Shown: positions 10,834 to 21,104 of the stretch, piece after piece
Layout: each line of letters begins with the position of its first letter
Position numbering within the stretch: the stretch's first letter is position 1
From: Thamnaconus septentrionalis
Taxonomy: Eukaryota > Chordata > Actinopteri > Tetraodontiformes > Monacanthidae
Assembly (NCBI GenBank): GCA_009823395.1
Contig: CM020515.1
Coordinates: 9,973,989-10,037,988 of the forward strand
Length of the DNA: 64,000 bases
Reading direction: 5' to 3'
Position numbers and translations under genes: made by a program
Notes under the pieces: model-generated
The model's database searches: none
What the model was told of the DNA's origin: nothing
What the model saw: the letters and a program-made list of their open reading frames with translations, nothing else

Positions 10834-11400
10834 ACTTCCTCTTTTTATGGCTACAAGTTGTTCCATTTATTCCGTGTCTTCATTGCTGTTGAAAAAGTTC
10901 TGTTGGTTGAAACTGGATTGAATCTGCACAGAAAAGAAAAGCGTTTGCAGGAATGAAAATTTACAGTAAGACAAAAATAAAATGATCACCTAGAAGCACA
11001 AGTTACACAGAGGAAGATAGTTGAATTTTTTTAAGAATACAAAAGCTCATATTATGTGCCAAAGATTAAATGATCTTCTATTATGAATTAAATCACATGG
11101 TTACACATGTGAGATTCTTTTCTTTTTTCTTTAATCTATAAACCCCCATTAGTCTGTGTTTTTTGTTTTGATGAGCTGATGTGACACGCAAATGTTTTTC
11201 TTTCCCTGCTCTCATTTCCTCAGCAGCTGTTTCTAAACATGCCAAGAAATGTTTGAAAGCGCAATTTAAACAAGTACACTTAAATACAAACACAAACTAT
11301 CCAAAGCACGTACAAAGCAGATAAGAAGTAGAACTAATATAACAGCTCTTGATGGACTGATTTGGATGCAGCACAAAGTCCACGTATTGAGGAGGAGTCA
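10834..11400. other. Intergenic spacer, B-to-B type
   Basis: AT-rich; part of its beginning is shared with the flank after VH47. No gene seen. Confidence 0.55.
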
Positions 11401-11483
11401 ATGCAAAACCTGTGTGTCTTCCACTTCTATTTATCTCACTGGCAACATGACAACTGAGGACAGTGGACACCCAGTCTGACGTG

Positions 11484-11918
11484 ATGGAGTGCAGGACAGG
11501 ACTTTTGGTGTTGGTTCTCTGCTGGGCAGGTGAGAATGTTTCCATCTAATGTTTGTTGACTTTTGGAAACATTCTCATTTTGAGAATCATTAATAAATCT
11601 ATTTCTCTTGGCAGGTGTTGATGGTCAGACTCTGACACAATCTGAGTCAGTGGTGAAAAGTCCTGGAGAATCTCACACACTGACCTGTTCAGCCTCTGGA
11701 TTCACATTCACCAACTATCACATGGTCTGGGTCAGACAGGCTCCTGGAAAAGGACTGGAGTGGATGGCATCCCATGGGGCTAGCAGCTACATCTACCACT
11801 CTGGCTCATTCAGAGACCGCTTCACCATCTCCAGAGACAATAACAGACAGCAGGTGTATCTACAGATGAGCAGTCTGAGGGCTGAAGATTCTGCTGTTTA
11901 TTACTGTGCCAGACACCC
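11484..11918 (+). CDS. ighv: VH11, group B heavy variable segment
   Basis: Leader 11484-11529 ([16 protein letters not shown]), V exon 11615-11918. CDR1 [11 protein letters not shown]2 HGASSYI, then [20 protein letters not shown], so FR3 is slightly divergent. Octamer ATGCAAAA 11401-11408. Signal: CACAGTG 11919-11925, 23-base S3 spacer, ACAAAAACA 11949-11957. The V segment ends with CAC CC, giving a germline His codon after Arg. Confidence 0.92.
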
Positions 11919-12162
11919 CACAGTGACTGGAGTTGGTTGAGCAGCTGCACAAAAACACAAATTTTGTTATAGAACGTCCTAATAAATTTTCTACCAGATA
12001 ATAATGACTGTCAACCTCTTTGCAATCAGGACTAGATTTGATAAGAAACAATATAAGTTCACTATTTACCAAAACAGGTGCTTTTCTCCTTTCACAGCTT
12101 TTGTCCAGTGTCTTTTAAAGGTGAAATGATGCTGCAGACGACCGCTGAAAGGTCTGCCACCA

Positions 12163-12204
12163 AACAATACATATATTGAATTTCTGTTGAATATATGTAT
12201 TGTT
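12163..12204. repeat. Perfect hairpin, 15-base arms
   Basis: aacaatacatatatt at 12163-12177 is the exact reverse complement of 12190-12204, with a 12-base loop. No T-run follows, and it lies over 290 bases before the next octamer, so neither a terminator nor a promoter role is implied. Confidence 0.85.
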
Positions 12205-12286
12205 GTTCCTATTTTATAAAAGGCATATGGCCCTCAACATTGTAATTTAAATTCAAACCAATATTTTCTTGCATTATATAATTCCT

Positions 12287-12335
12287 CCCGTGACCCCAAG
12301 CTCGGGAAGAAGCGGGTATGGAAAATGAATGAACG
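12287..12335 (+). mobile_element. SINE 3' tail fragment
   Basis: cccgtgacccc ... gaagaagcgggtatgg followed by gaatgaacgaat resembles the last about 50 bases of the SINE at 4983-5351. Severely 5'-truncated. Confidence 0.75.
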
Positions 12336-12577
12336 AATATATAGTTTCTAATAAATAATTTTTATCTATATAGCCATATATCAAAATAGCCAAAATCATT
12401 TTATTTTGTGGGATTTGTAAGTGTTTAATAAGGAAAGACTGACTCCAACTTGTCTCTTTCTTCTTCTCTATTCAACCGCTAAACATTTGATTCTATGCAA
12501 ACTCAGTGACCTCCTGCTTCCTCATCTATAAATCCTTCACATCAAGATGTCAGACTTCACAGCACTTCAGTCTCATC

Positions 12578-13004
12578 ATGACCATGTTCCCTGTGGCTCT
12601 GCTGCTGCTGCTGGCAGCTGATTGTGAGTAACCACATCTGATGCAGTCACACTTTACTCTGATGCTGACTGATTTTCAACATGACGTTTTTCTTATTGCA
12701 ACAGGTGTCCAGTGTCAAACGTTGACTCAACCGGCCTCTTTGACTGTGCAGCCAGGACAACGTCTGACCATCAACTGTCAGGTCTCGTTTTCTCTCAGCA
12801 GCTATCGCACACATTGGATCAGACAGCCTGCAGGAAAAGGACTGGAGTGGGTCGCCAGTGGGCACGTTGGACACAGCACATATTACAAAGATTCTCTGAG
12901 GAACCAGTTCAGTATGACTTTAGACTCCTCCAGCTACACAATGACTCTAAGTGGACAGAATATGCAGCCTGGAGACAGTGCAGTGTATTACTGTGCCAGA
13001 GACC
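12578..13004 (+). CDS. ighv: VH12, group C heavy variable segment
   Basis: Leader 12578-12623 (MTMFPVALLLLLAAD), V exon 12715-13004. FR1 VQCQTLTQPASLTVQPGQRL, CDR1 FSLSSYR, CDR2 GHVGHST, FR3 RNQFSMTLDSSSYTMTLSGQ. Octamer ATGCAAAC 12495-12502, TATAAA 12527-12532. Signal: CACAGTG 13005-13011, S1 spacer, ACAAAAACC 13034-13042. Its 3' half and downstream flank match what follows VH29, a likely recombination partner. Confidence 0.93.
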
Positions 13005-13042
13005 CACAGTGACACAAACCATTGGAGAGCTGAACAAAAACC

Positions 13043-13739
13043 CCCTCAGTGTCAGCGTGACATGAAGCCACCAGAGGAGGCGCTCTAAGACCACACATCA
13101 GCTCACCAAGAGAGTGAATGGAGAAAAAAAATCTTAATGTAAAGAAAATATTTGTCAATATTTTTATTCAGACGTCTTCACAATCACACCAACAGCATCT
13201 GTGTATGAATCACAATGTGTTCCTTTTATTTGTTCCACCTGCTTCACTACAGCCGCCTCCTCCACCACCTGGCCCCACCTCGTCAGCCTTAGTCACCTCC
13301 ACCTGTGACTCCCAGCTGCGAGCAATCAACCAGCCAGTGTTTAAACAGGGGGCGCCCTTGTTTCACCTGAGATTTTAGAACCTTTGTTGACAGTGCAATT
13401 TCTGTTATTTTTCAGATAATTTAGCAATAATCAAAAAGTAAGAAAAAAAAACACCTTTCAACAACAACTGCCTATTTACTAACGTCATTCATTTTATGTT
13501 GACAACAAATACCTTAAAACAGCTATCGTGGAAGATACTTATTTAAATAATTTAGCATGCACGTATGTGTATGTTAATGCAGAACAGTTTGAAATTTGGC
13601 CTGTAAATAATATGTGAATGTACTAGAGGGAAAAAGTTGTAGCTTCATATAGTCTGTCTTCTCTAAAGTCCTGCAGAGGTTGCATAAATTACCAAATTAT
13701 GAAAATTGGCTTGTACCATGTTTCCCCCATAAAGGAAAC
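13043..13739. other. Intergenic spacer, D-upstream module with dispersed repeat
   Basis: Holds dispersed-repeat copy 2 (13218-13340), then the module that precedes group D genes (gggggcgcccttgtttcac onwards). Nearly the same as 29576-30272. Confidence 0.7.
13218..13340 (+). repeat. Dispersed repeat, copy 2
   Basis: Same unit as 8709-8826; almost identical to 29752-29874 because both lie in duplicated flanks. Confidence 0.65.
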
Positions 13740-13842
13740 ATTCAAACTTCCTGTCTTATAAACAGGAACTGAGTACAGCATAGTGGAACACTCACACATT
13801 TCTGCTCTGATCAGTGGACACTGCTGTGTTTCTCACAGAATG
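13740..13842 (+). pseudogene. ighv: VH13, group D promoter and start-codon relic
   Basis: Matches the 5' end of group D genes: altered octamer ATTCAAAC 13740-13747 (one base off), cttataaac TATA region, the 5' untranslated stretch and the ATG at 13840-13842. Directly after the ATG the sequence changes to the flank found upstream of VH32 and VH45 (gggcatctggcctgactgg). Leader, intron and V exon are lost. Confidence 0.85.
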
Positions 13843-14152
13843 CTGGGCATCTGGCCTGACTGGAATTTAAAAAGTATAGTGTAAAAACAAGCAAAGAAAC
13901 AAAATTACTGACTTTGATATTAAGGGCAACAAAGAGGCTGGTTGATGTAAATTGATGTAAACTTGATCTTTCATTTTGGCTGTTGTCATGACATAAATAA
14001 AATCATAGAGTCTTTTGGAATATTAATCTGCTTTAAAACATTTATATACATGTGTTTGTGAAACAAAAAAAATCTACAGACTCAACTCTGACACCCTCCA
14101 CCTCGACTTACCATCTTGCAGACAGGGGACCGTGGACACCCAGTCTTACACA
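13843..14152. other. Upstream flank of VH14
   Basis: Homologous to about 31650-32007 and 44632-44981. Compared with those copies it lacks about 40 bases around the octamer position, so VH14 has no visible octamer. Confidence 0.7.
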
Positions 14153-14441
14153 ATGGACTTCAAAATTGTACTGTTGCTTCTGACTGTCCAATGGGCAGGT
14201 GAATATCTGAAATTGCAAATGTTTTCCATGTGTAAGGCAACCAGAAGCTATGATTTTCATTGTCTCGGCAGGTGTTGATGGTCAGACTCTGACACAATCT
14301 GACTAGGTGGTGAAAAGCCCTGGAGAATCTCACACACTGACCTGTTCAGCCTCTGGATTCACATTCAGCAGCTACTGGATGAACTGGGTCAGACAGGCTC
14401 CTGGAAAAGGACTGGAGTGGATCGCGTTGATATTATTAACA
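14153..14441 (+). pseudogene. ighv: VH14, group B pseudogene cut off by microsatellite and SINE
   Basis: Leader 14153-14198 and V exon from 14272 are spliceable, but FR1 contains TAG at 14304-14306. FR1-FR2 and CDR1 (GFTFSSYW) are readable. In CDR2 the exon turns into an ATT/AAT repeat after gcgttgatattattaaca, and a reversed SINE tail is inserted there (14442-14572). FR3 and the signal are missing. VH49 has the same truncation without the SINE. Confidence 0.9.
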
Positions 14442-14572
14442 TTCATTCATTCATTCATCTTCTATACCCGCTTATTCCAATTCAGGGTCACGGGGGTCTG
14501 CTGGAGCCTATCCCAGCTGTCTTAGGGCGAAGGCAGGGTGACACCCTGGACAAGTCGCCAGTTCATCGCAGG
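14442..14572 (-). mobile_element. 5'-truncated SINE inserted in the VH14 relic
   Basis: Reverse-complement SINE tail (attcattcatcttctataccc ... cagttcatcgcagg). Target-site duplication ATATTATTAACA at 14430-14441 and 14573-14584. The paralogous site at about 48488-48499 has one copy of that 12-mer and no SINE. Confidence 0.93.
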
Positions 14573-14585
14573 ATATTATTAACAG

Positions 14586-14608
14586 TAATAATAATAATAT
14601 TATTAACA

Positions 14609-14652
<44 letters not shown>

Positions 14653-14665
14653 CATCACCATCATT
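14586..14665. repeat. (AAT)n microsatellite
   Basis: Long AAT run with one interruption, ending in atcatcaccatc. It replaces the distal part of the VH14 V exon; the DNA after it is the usual upstream flank of group C genes. Confidence 0.95.
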
Positions 14666-14962
14666 TTGTAATCATAATCATTTCTCACATCATTTTCTTG
14701 AATAATGAAACATTTTCATTGTTTGAATCATTATTGACATTTGCTGTCTTTGATTCTTTTTTGCAATCATTCCTTCATTTGTGATTTTTTTCAACATGTC
14801 ATAAAACAGTGGGTGTTTCATAAACATTTCCCACATGTCTCTTTCTTCCTCTCAGTTAAACAACTAAACATTTGATTCTATGCAAACTCAGTGACCTCCT
14901 GCTTCCTCTGCTATATAATCTCTAAATACAGCTCTCAGACTTCACAGCACTTCACTCTCATC

Positions 14963-15396
14963 ATGAACATGTTCTCTGTGGCTCTGCTGCTGCTGCTGCT
15001 GCTGGCAGCTGATTGTGAGTAACCACATCTGATGCAGTCACATTTTTTTCTGATGCTGACTGATTTTCATTCAACATGACGTTTTTCTTATTGCAACAGG
15101 TGTCAAGTGTGAAACGCTGACTCAACCAGCCTCTGTGACTGTGCAGCCAGGACAAAGTCTGACCATCAGCTGTCAGGTCTCCTATTCACTCAGTAGCTAC
15201 TACACAGCTTGGATCAGACAGCCTGCAGGGAAAGGACTGGAGTGGATTGGGAGTAAATATACTGGAGCGACATATTACAAAGATTCTCTGAGGAGTCAGT
15301 TCAGTATCACCTTAGACTCCACCAGTAACACAGTGACTCTAAGCGGACAGAATATGCAGACTGGAGACTCTGCAGTGTATTACTGTGCCAGAGACT
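14963..15396 (+). CDS. ighv: VH15, group C heavy variable segment
   Basis: Leader 14963-15014 (17 codons plus one base, with an extended leucine run from a CTG repeat), V exon 15100-15396. CDR1 YSLSSYY, CDR2 KYTGAT, FR3 RSQFSITLDSTSNTVTLSGQ, YYCAR intact. Octamer ATGCAAAC 14880-14887, TATATAA 14912-14918. Signal: CACAGTG 15397-15403, S1 spacer (ends gagagctta), ACAAAAACC 15426-15434. Confidence 0.93.
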
Positions 15397-15434
15397 CACA
15401 GTGACACAAACCATTAGAGAGCTTAACAAAAACC

Positions 15435-16102
15435 TCTCAGTGTCAGTGTGACTTGAAACCACAGGAGGCGCTGTTAGACCACAGAGCAACTCATCAAAAC
15501 AGCAAATGGAAAGAGAGAGAGACTGAATCTTAAGAATGAAACAAAACAATATTCAGAACAAACAACAGAAACAAAACCTTCCATGAAGCCACCAGAGGAG
15601 GTGCTTTAGATCACACATCATTTCAGTCTATTCTAGCGAACCAGAAACACAATAACATAAACACAGCTAATGATGCCAATCAGCATAATCCAGCCCATTT
15701 CATTTGCCTTTATTCAATAAGGACATTGGACAAGATCAGTGAAACTAGAACATCTGTTTAAAAAATTCAAAACGATTCTATTGTGTTAGCATTGACATAT
15801 GTCGACATATCATTTCAACAGTTTGGCTAGTATCTGTTAACAAAAATACATCCCAAATTGAAACAAAAAATATGAATAAATTATATGCAAAATTGTCATA
15901 AAATAACTCATGGGAACAGTTGTGTGTGTAACACAGACAGACTATTGGGTTTTACCAGCTACTGGAGGGGTGAGTCAATGCAAAACTTGAAGGGAAAGCA
16001 CATTTTGAAATGCAATGCGAAAATCAACTCATTTTGCAGTTTTTGTGTGTGCAACACAGCCCAATGATCTTGTTCTTCATCAAGCACTTGAAGGAGGAGT
16101 CA
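15435..16102. other. Intergenic spacer with an orphan octamer
   Basis: Begins with a C-type 3' flank. At 15978-15985 there is a second gtcaatgcaaaac motif that looks like a B' promoter fragment with no leader behind it. The real VH16 octamer follows 125 bases later. Confidence 0.6.
15978..15985 (+). promoter_or_regulatory. Orphan octamer, B'-type promoter relic
   Basis: ATGCAAAA in the context gagtcaatgcaaaac, as in B' promoters. About 60 bases after it a B'-like tttttgtgtgtgcaacac stretch is repeated, which suggests a local promoter duplication. Confidence 0.6.
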
Positions 16103-16178
16103 ATGCAAAACTCACTTGATCTTCCACCTACTTAATGTGACTGCAGAGAGGAGGACAGAAGACACTCAGTGCGACACC

Positions 16179-16614
16179 ATGGACGGCAATATAGGACTGT
16201 TGATATTAATTCTCTGCTGGGCAGGTGATGATCATCATGTGTCTTCAGTTTGACCTGACTTCTGATTTCAGACTCAAATAATATTTCTGGATGTCTTTTG
16301 CAGGTGTTGATGGTCAGACTCTGGTGGAATCTGACTCGGTGGTCAAACGTCCTGGAGAATCTCACAGACTGACCTGTTCAGTCTCTGGATTCACATTCAG
16401 CAGCTATCACATGGTCTGGGTCAGACAGGCTCCTGGAAAAGGACTGGAGTGGATCTCCTGGGTAGAAAGCGATAACGACAGGAAAGGTTACTCTGGCTCA
16501 GTCAGAGGCCGTTTCACTGGCTCCAGAGACAATAACAGACAGCAGCTGTATCTGCAGATGAACAGTCTGAGGACTGAAGATTCTGCTGTTTATTACTGTG
16601 CGCGTCAGTACACA
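16179..16614 (+). CDS. ighv: VH16, group B' heavy variable segment with a longer 3' end
   Basis: Leader 16179-16224 ([16 protein letters not shown]), V exon 16304-16614. CDR1 [11 protein letters not shown]2 VESDNDRK (shared in style with VH38 of group A), FR3 [14 protein letters not shown]. After Cys104 the segment encodes ARQYT and ends at 16614, four to five bases longer than most genes here. Octamer ATGCAAAA 16103-16110. Signal: CACAGTG 16615-16621, 23-base S3 spacer, ACAAAAACT 16645-16653. Confidence 0.91.
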
Positions 16615-16653
16615 CACAGTGACCGGAGTTGGTTGAGCTGCTGTACAAAAACT

Positions 16654-16963
16654 TACAGTCCTCGTCTTCATTTAAAGCAGGTCACACTTGTCTCATGAAC
16701 AGAGTTTTGACTGACTGACCCAGAGCAATTGAATGTTTGCAGAGAAAAACTCTGCATTTGTTGTTGATTTTGATGTTGGAACATTTTCTTTGAATATTGT
16801 TGTTGTTATAAAAGAAAATGCAATTTCTCAGACTCAAAGCAATTGTTTTATCCTTGTGTGGAACCACAGTGATACAAATACTGAGGGAACTGCACAAAAA
16901 GTCCAAAACACAAGTGACTCTACTAAACAAATTATTACCATGAAAAATGAAGCCAACTAATCA
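16654..16963. other. Intergenic spacer before VH17
   Basis: AT-rich; about 16830-16963 resembles 3830-3965 downstream of VH4. No gene seen. Confidence 0.6.
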
Positions 16964-17068
16964 AAGGCCAATTCACCATCTCCAGTGAAATTAACAGACA
17001 GCAGGTGTATCTGCAGATGTACAGTCTGAGGGCTGGAGATTCTGCTGTTTATTACTGTGCTTGACACC
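16964..17068 (+). pseudogene. ighv: VH17, FR3-only VH relic with intact signal
   Basis: Only the FR3 end of a group B-like V exon remains (aattcaccatctccag to ctgtttattactgtgc). The final codons read TGT GCT TGA, a stop just after Cys104. Signal: CACAGTG 17069-17075, S1 spacer as in group C genes, ACAAAACCC 17098-17106. No leader, promoter, FR1 or FR2 is nearby. It is a hybrid of a B-type exon end and a C-type signal. Confidence 0.88.
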
Positions 17069-17446
17069 CACAGTGACACAAACCATTAGAGAGCTAAACA
17101 AAACCCCCTCAGAGTGACATGAAGAGTGGCATGAGGAGGCGTTCTAAGACCACGCATCAGGTCACTAGAACTCTATCCTTCCTTCGTATCCTACATTTTT
17201 ACAGTGTGAATGATTCATGAGAATTTCTGTATTTGGATTCTTCTGTGCAATTATTCCTTCATTTGTAATTTTTAACATGTCAGAAAACAGTGTGCGTTTA
17301 GTGAAAAGCACAGATGCTTCCCACACGTACAGCATCTCCCTGTCATTGCACCACTACACACTTGCACTATGCAAACTATCTCCTGCCTCCTCAGCTATAA
17401 AATCTTCACATCAAGCCGTCAGACCTCACAAAACTTCAGTCTCATC

Positions 17447-17865
17447 ATGATCATGTTCTCTGCTCTGTTGCTGCTATTGGCAGCTGATGGTGAGTCTCTG
17501 CAGCTGGCACCGTGACAATTTATTGTTATGGTGACCGAAAAATGAAATTTTCCTTTCTACAACAGGTGTTAGGTGTTTTACGCTGACTCAGCCGGCCTCT
17601 GTGACTGTGCAGCAAGGACAACATCTGACCATCAGCTGTCAGGTCTCCTATTCTGTCAGCAGCTATTGGACAGCTTGGATCAGACAGCCTTCAGGAAAAG
17701 GACTGGAGTGGATCGGACATAGCTGTGTTGGACACACAGCAGTTTACAAAGATTCTCTGAGGAGCCAGTTCAGTATCACCTTAGACTCCTCCAGCAACAC
17801 AGTGACTCTAAGCGGACAGAATATGCAGCCTGGAGACTCTGCAGTGTATTACTGTGCCAGAGAGC
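17447..17865 (+). CDS. ighv: VH18, group C heavy variable segment
   Basis: Leader 17447-17489 (MIMFSALLLLLAAD, 14 codons plus one base), V exon 17566-17865. FR1 VRCFTLTQPAS with Phe where relatives have Glu or Gln, CDR1 YSVSSYW, FR2 WIRQPSGKGLEW, CDR2 SCVGHTA: one cysteine where VH23, VH37 and VH56 have a CxxC pair. Octamer ATGCAAAC 17369-17376, TATAAAA 17396-17402. Signal: CACAGTG 17866-17872, S1 spacer, ACAAGAACC 17895-17903. Confidence 0.92.
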
Positions 17866-17903
17866 CACAGTGACACAAACCATTAGAGAGTTGAACAAGA
17901 ACC

Positions 17904-18387
17904 ACTCATAGTCTGTGAATGACATGAAGCCACCAGAGGAGGCGCTGTGAGACCACAAAAAATAACAAAGAGAAACCTACAACAGTTCAACTCATCGAGT
18001 GACAAACAAATATCACTCTATGTCCATTATTAATGACATCAACCCAGCAAAAAGTTTTAGCCAGTGAATTTGTTGTATTCACCTTTGCATTATAGATCTC
18101 TGACAGTAAATTTTAGGTGCAGTAAAAAGACAAAACATTTTAAACACATTGTGAGTGGTTGTCTGATGAAGGTTTTCCAGTATTGGATTGAAATTGTTTC
18201 ATGTAGCAGTGCGCACAACTTAAATCAGTGCATTTTATATCAGTATATTTCATGATACACTTGAAAAATAAATGGACAAAGCACATTTTGAATTGCAATG
18301 GATATTCTGCAACTCATGGGGCAGTTTTTGTTTGTGCAACACAGGCTGATGATCTTGTTCTTCATCAAGCACTTGAAGGAGGAGTCA
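17904..18387. other. Intergenic spacer, B'-upstream module
   Basis: Conserved flank found before B' genes. At about 17989-18005 (cagttcaactcatcgagtg) it preserves the empty version of the site that holds a SINE at 25366-25618. Confidence 0.7.
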
Positions 18388-18462
18388 ATGCAAAAATCAC
18401 TTGATCTTCCACCTACTTAATGTGACTGCAGAGGGAGGACAGAGGACACTCAGTGTGACACC

Positions 18463-18893
18463 ATGGACGGCAAGACAGGACTGTTGATATTAATTCTCTG
18501 CTGGGCAGGTGATGATCATCATGTGTCTTCAGTTTTGACTGTCTTTCAATTTCAGGTGTGAATAATATTAATTTATTGTCTCAGCAGGTGTTGATGGTCA
18601 GACTCTGGTGGAATCTGACTCTGTGGTTAAACGTCCTGGAGAATCTCACAGACTGACCTGTTCAGCTTCTGGATTCACACTCAGCGGCACCTGGATGGCC
18701 TGGGTCAGACAGGCTCCTGGAAAAGGACTGGAGTGGATCGCAACCCATGGGGACAGCAGCAGCTACATCTACTACTCTGACTCAGTCAGAGGCCGCTTCA
18801 CCATCTCCAGAGACAACAGCAGACAGCAGCTGTATCTGCAGATGAACAGTCTGAGCACGGAAGATTCTGCTGTTTATTACTGTGCCAGACATC
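18463..18893 (+). CDS. ighv: VH19, group B' heavy variable segment
   Basis: Leader 18463-18508 ([16 protein letters not shown]), V exon 18588-18893. CDR1 [11 protein letters not shown]2 [10 protein letters not shown]3 [24 protein letters not shown] followed by a partial His codon. Octamer ATGCAAAA 18388-18395. Signal: CACAGTG 18894-18900, 23-base S3 spacer, ACAAAAAGC 18924-18932. Confidence 0.93.
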
Positions 18894-18932
18894 CACAGTG
18901 ACTGGAGTTGGTTGAGCAGCTGTACAAAAAGC

Positions 18933-19252
18933 CACAAACAAATTTAACAGTGCAATAGGCCTGCATGACACATTGTCGCATTCTCTCTAGTACAACACTA
19001 TAATAAATTCAAAGCCCTTTGTTATCTACACTAGATGTTACTAATAAATAATGTACAACCATCATTGAGAAATATAATAGAATAGAATTTACATGTGCTC
19101 CTCTCCCGTCACAGCTTTCATCCAGTGTCTTTTAAAGCAAATAAATCATTTTAATCAATTTTTTGTTTGAAAACAAACAATCTTGTGAAAATAATTTTTA
19201 TATGTAAAATTTAATTAAATTCTTCTTCTTCTTCTTCTTCTTATTATTATTA

Positions 19253-19284
<32 letters not shown>

Positions 19285-19541
19285 GATAATAATAATAATT
19301 ATAATAATAATAATTATCATCATCATCATCATCATTTTGTAATAATAATTATTTCTCAAATAATTTCCTTGAATAACGACACATGTTCATTGTTTGAATC
19401 ATTATTGACATTTTTTGTCTTTAATTCTTTTGTGCAATCATTCTTTCATTTTTTCAACATGTCATAAAAAATGTGTGTTTCATGAATATTTCCCACATGT
19501 CTCTTTCTTCCTCTCAATTCAACCACTAGACATTTGATTCT
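18933..19541. other. Intergenic spacer, C-upstream module with microsatellite
   Basis: AT-rich, with the compound repeat at 19220-19337. Its 3' part (about 19340-19541) is the flank common to group C genes. Confidence 0.65.
19220..19337. repeat. Compound (CTT)n-(ATT)n-(AAT)n-(ATC)n microsatellite
   Basis: Trinucleotide runs change from ctt to att, aat and atc. Related AAT or ATT runs lie at the corresponding place before VH15, VH50 and VH52. Confidence 0.93.
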
Positions 19542-19622
19542 ATGCAAACTCAGTGACCTCCTGCTTCCTCTGCTATATAATCTCTAAATCCAGCTCTCAG
19601 ACTTCACAGCACTTCTCTCATC

Positions 19623-20053
19623 ATGACCATGTTCTCTGTGGCTCTGCTGCTGCTGCTGGCAGCTGATTGTGAGTAACTGCAACTGATGCAGTCACACTTT
19701 TGTCTGATGCTGACTGATTTTCAACATGACGTTTTTTTTTTTTATTGCAACAGGTGTCAGGTGTCAAACGTTGACTCAACCAGCCTCTGTGACTGTGCAG
19801 CCAGGACAAAGTCTGACCATCAACTGTCAGGTCTCCTATTCTGTCAGTAGCTACTACACAGCTTGGATCAGACAGCCTGCAGGAAAAGGACTGGAGTGGA
19901 TTGGCAGTGGACGTGTTGGATACACCACATATTACAAAGATTCTCTGAGGAGCCAGTTCAGTATCACCTTAGACTCCTCCAGCAAGACAGTGACTCTCAG
20001 TGGACAGAATATGCAGCCTGGAGACACTGCAGTGTATTACTGTGCCAGAGACC
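19623..20053 (+). CDS. ighv: VH20, group C heavy variable segment
   Basis: Leader 19623-19668 (MTMFSVALLLLLAAD), V exon 19754-20053 after a poly-T stretch. CDR1 YSVSSYY, CDR2 GRVGYTT, FR3 RSQFSITLDSSSKTVTLSGQ. Octamer ATGCAAAC 19542-19549, TATATAA 19574-19580. Signal: CACAGTG 20054-20060, S1 spacer, ACAAAAACC 20083-20091. The downstream flank matches that of the VH40 relic. Confidence 0.93.
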
Positions 20054-20091
20054 CACAGTGACACAAACCATGAGAGAGCTGAACAAAAACC

Positions 20092-20545
20092 CCTCAGAGT
20101 TACATGAAGCCACCAGAGGAGGCGCTCTGAGACCACACAAAAGCAAAAGTACAACTCTTCGATCCAAACAGTGACACAAAGATATCACTCTATGTCCTTT
20201 ATTAATGCAGTCAACCCAGCAAAAAGTTTTAGCCAGTGAATTGTGTGTATTCTCCTGTGCATTGTTGATGTCTAACAACACATTTAATTCTAGTGAAAGC
20301 AACACACCTCAAACACACTGAGTGGTTCTCTGATGAAGATACTCCAAGATTTGACTCAATGCATTTTCATATATTAATATATTATTGACACACTTGAAAA
20401 ATAAATGGGCAAAGCACATTTTGAAACACACCTGATCCTGAAACTTGCTTAAAAAAAAAACAAAAAAAAACTCATGGGCCAGTTTTTGTGTGTGCAACAC
20501 AGGCTGATGATTATGTTCTTCATCAAGCACTTGAAGGAGGAGTCA
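20092..20545. other. Intergenic spacer, B-upstream module
   Basis: Matches 40646-41197. About 20375-20400 (attattgacacacttg) is the empty site for the 47-base SINE tail present at 40985-41031. Confidence 0.7.
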
Positions 20546-20621
20546 ATGCAAAACTCACTTAATCTTCCACCTACTTAATGTGACTGCAGAGAGGAGGACA
20601 GAGGACACTCAGTCTGACACG

Positions 20622-21066
20622 ATGGACTACAGGACAGGATTGCTGGTTTTTACTATGTGTTTGTCAGGTGATGATCATCATTGGTCTGCATTCTGTTTGC
20701 CTTGTGCACAGTTTGACTAGAAATGAAATAATCTTGGATCATATCTTCTTGTTTCAGCAGGTGTTGATGGTCAGACTCTGACACAATCTGACTCGGTGGT
20801 TAAACGTCCTGGAGAATCTCACACACTGACCTGTTCAGCCTCTGGATCCTCATTCAGTAGCAACTGGATGGCCTGGGTCAGACAGGCTCCTGGAAATGGA
20901 CTGGAGTGGGTTGCATCCATCAACAGTGGCAGCAGCTACATCTACTACTCTGACTCAGTCAGAGGCCGCTTCACCATCTCCAGAGACAACAGCAGACAGC
21001 AGCTGTATCTGCAGATGAACAGTCTGAGGACTGAAGATTCTGCTGTTTATTACTGTGCCAGAGACC
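20622..21066 (+). CDS. ighv: VH21, group B heavy variable segment with an S2 signal
   Basis: Leader 20622-20667 ([16 protein letters not shown]), V exon 20761-21066. FR1 [21 protein letters not shown]1 [10 protein letters not shown]2 [13 protein letters not shown] (Asn in place of Lys), CDR2 INSGSSYI. Octamer ATGCAAAA 20546-20553. Signal: CACAGTG 21067-21073, the 22-base S2 spacer typical of group A, ACAAAAACA 21096-21104. Its 5' and leader regions resemble VH41, which has an S3 signal, so the two differ by a 3' exchange. Confidence 0.92.
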
Positions 21067-21104
21067 CACAGTGACACAGGAACCAGCAACACTGTACAAA
21101 AACA

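Larger units (their letters stand above)
11958..12494. other. Intergenic spacer with hairpin and SINE tail
   Basis: Contains a perfect 15-base inverted repeat (12163-12204) and a short SINE tail (about 12287-12335). The rest is AT-rich. Confidence 0.65.

Noticed and set aside
14417..14671. 84-codon open frame with poly-Ile end
   Set aside because: Crosses the VH14 relic, a SINE tail and a microsatellite.
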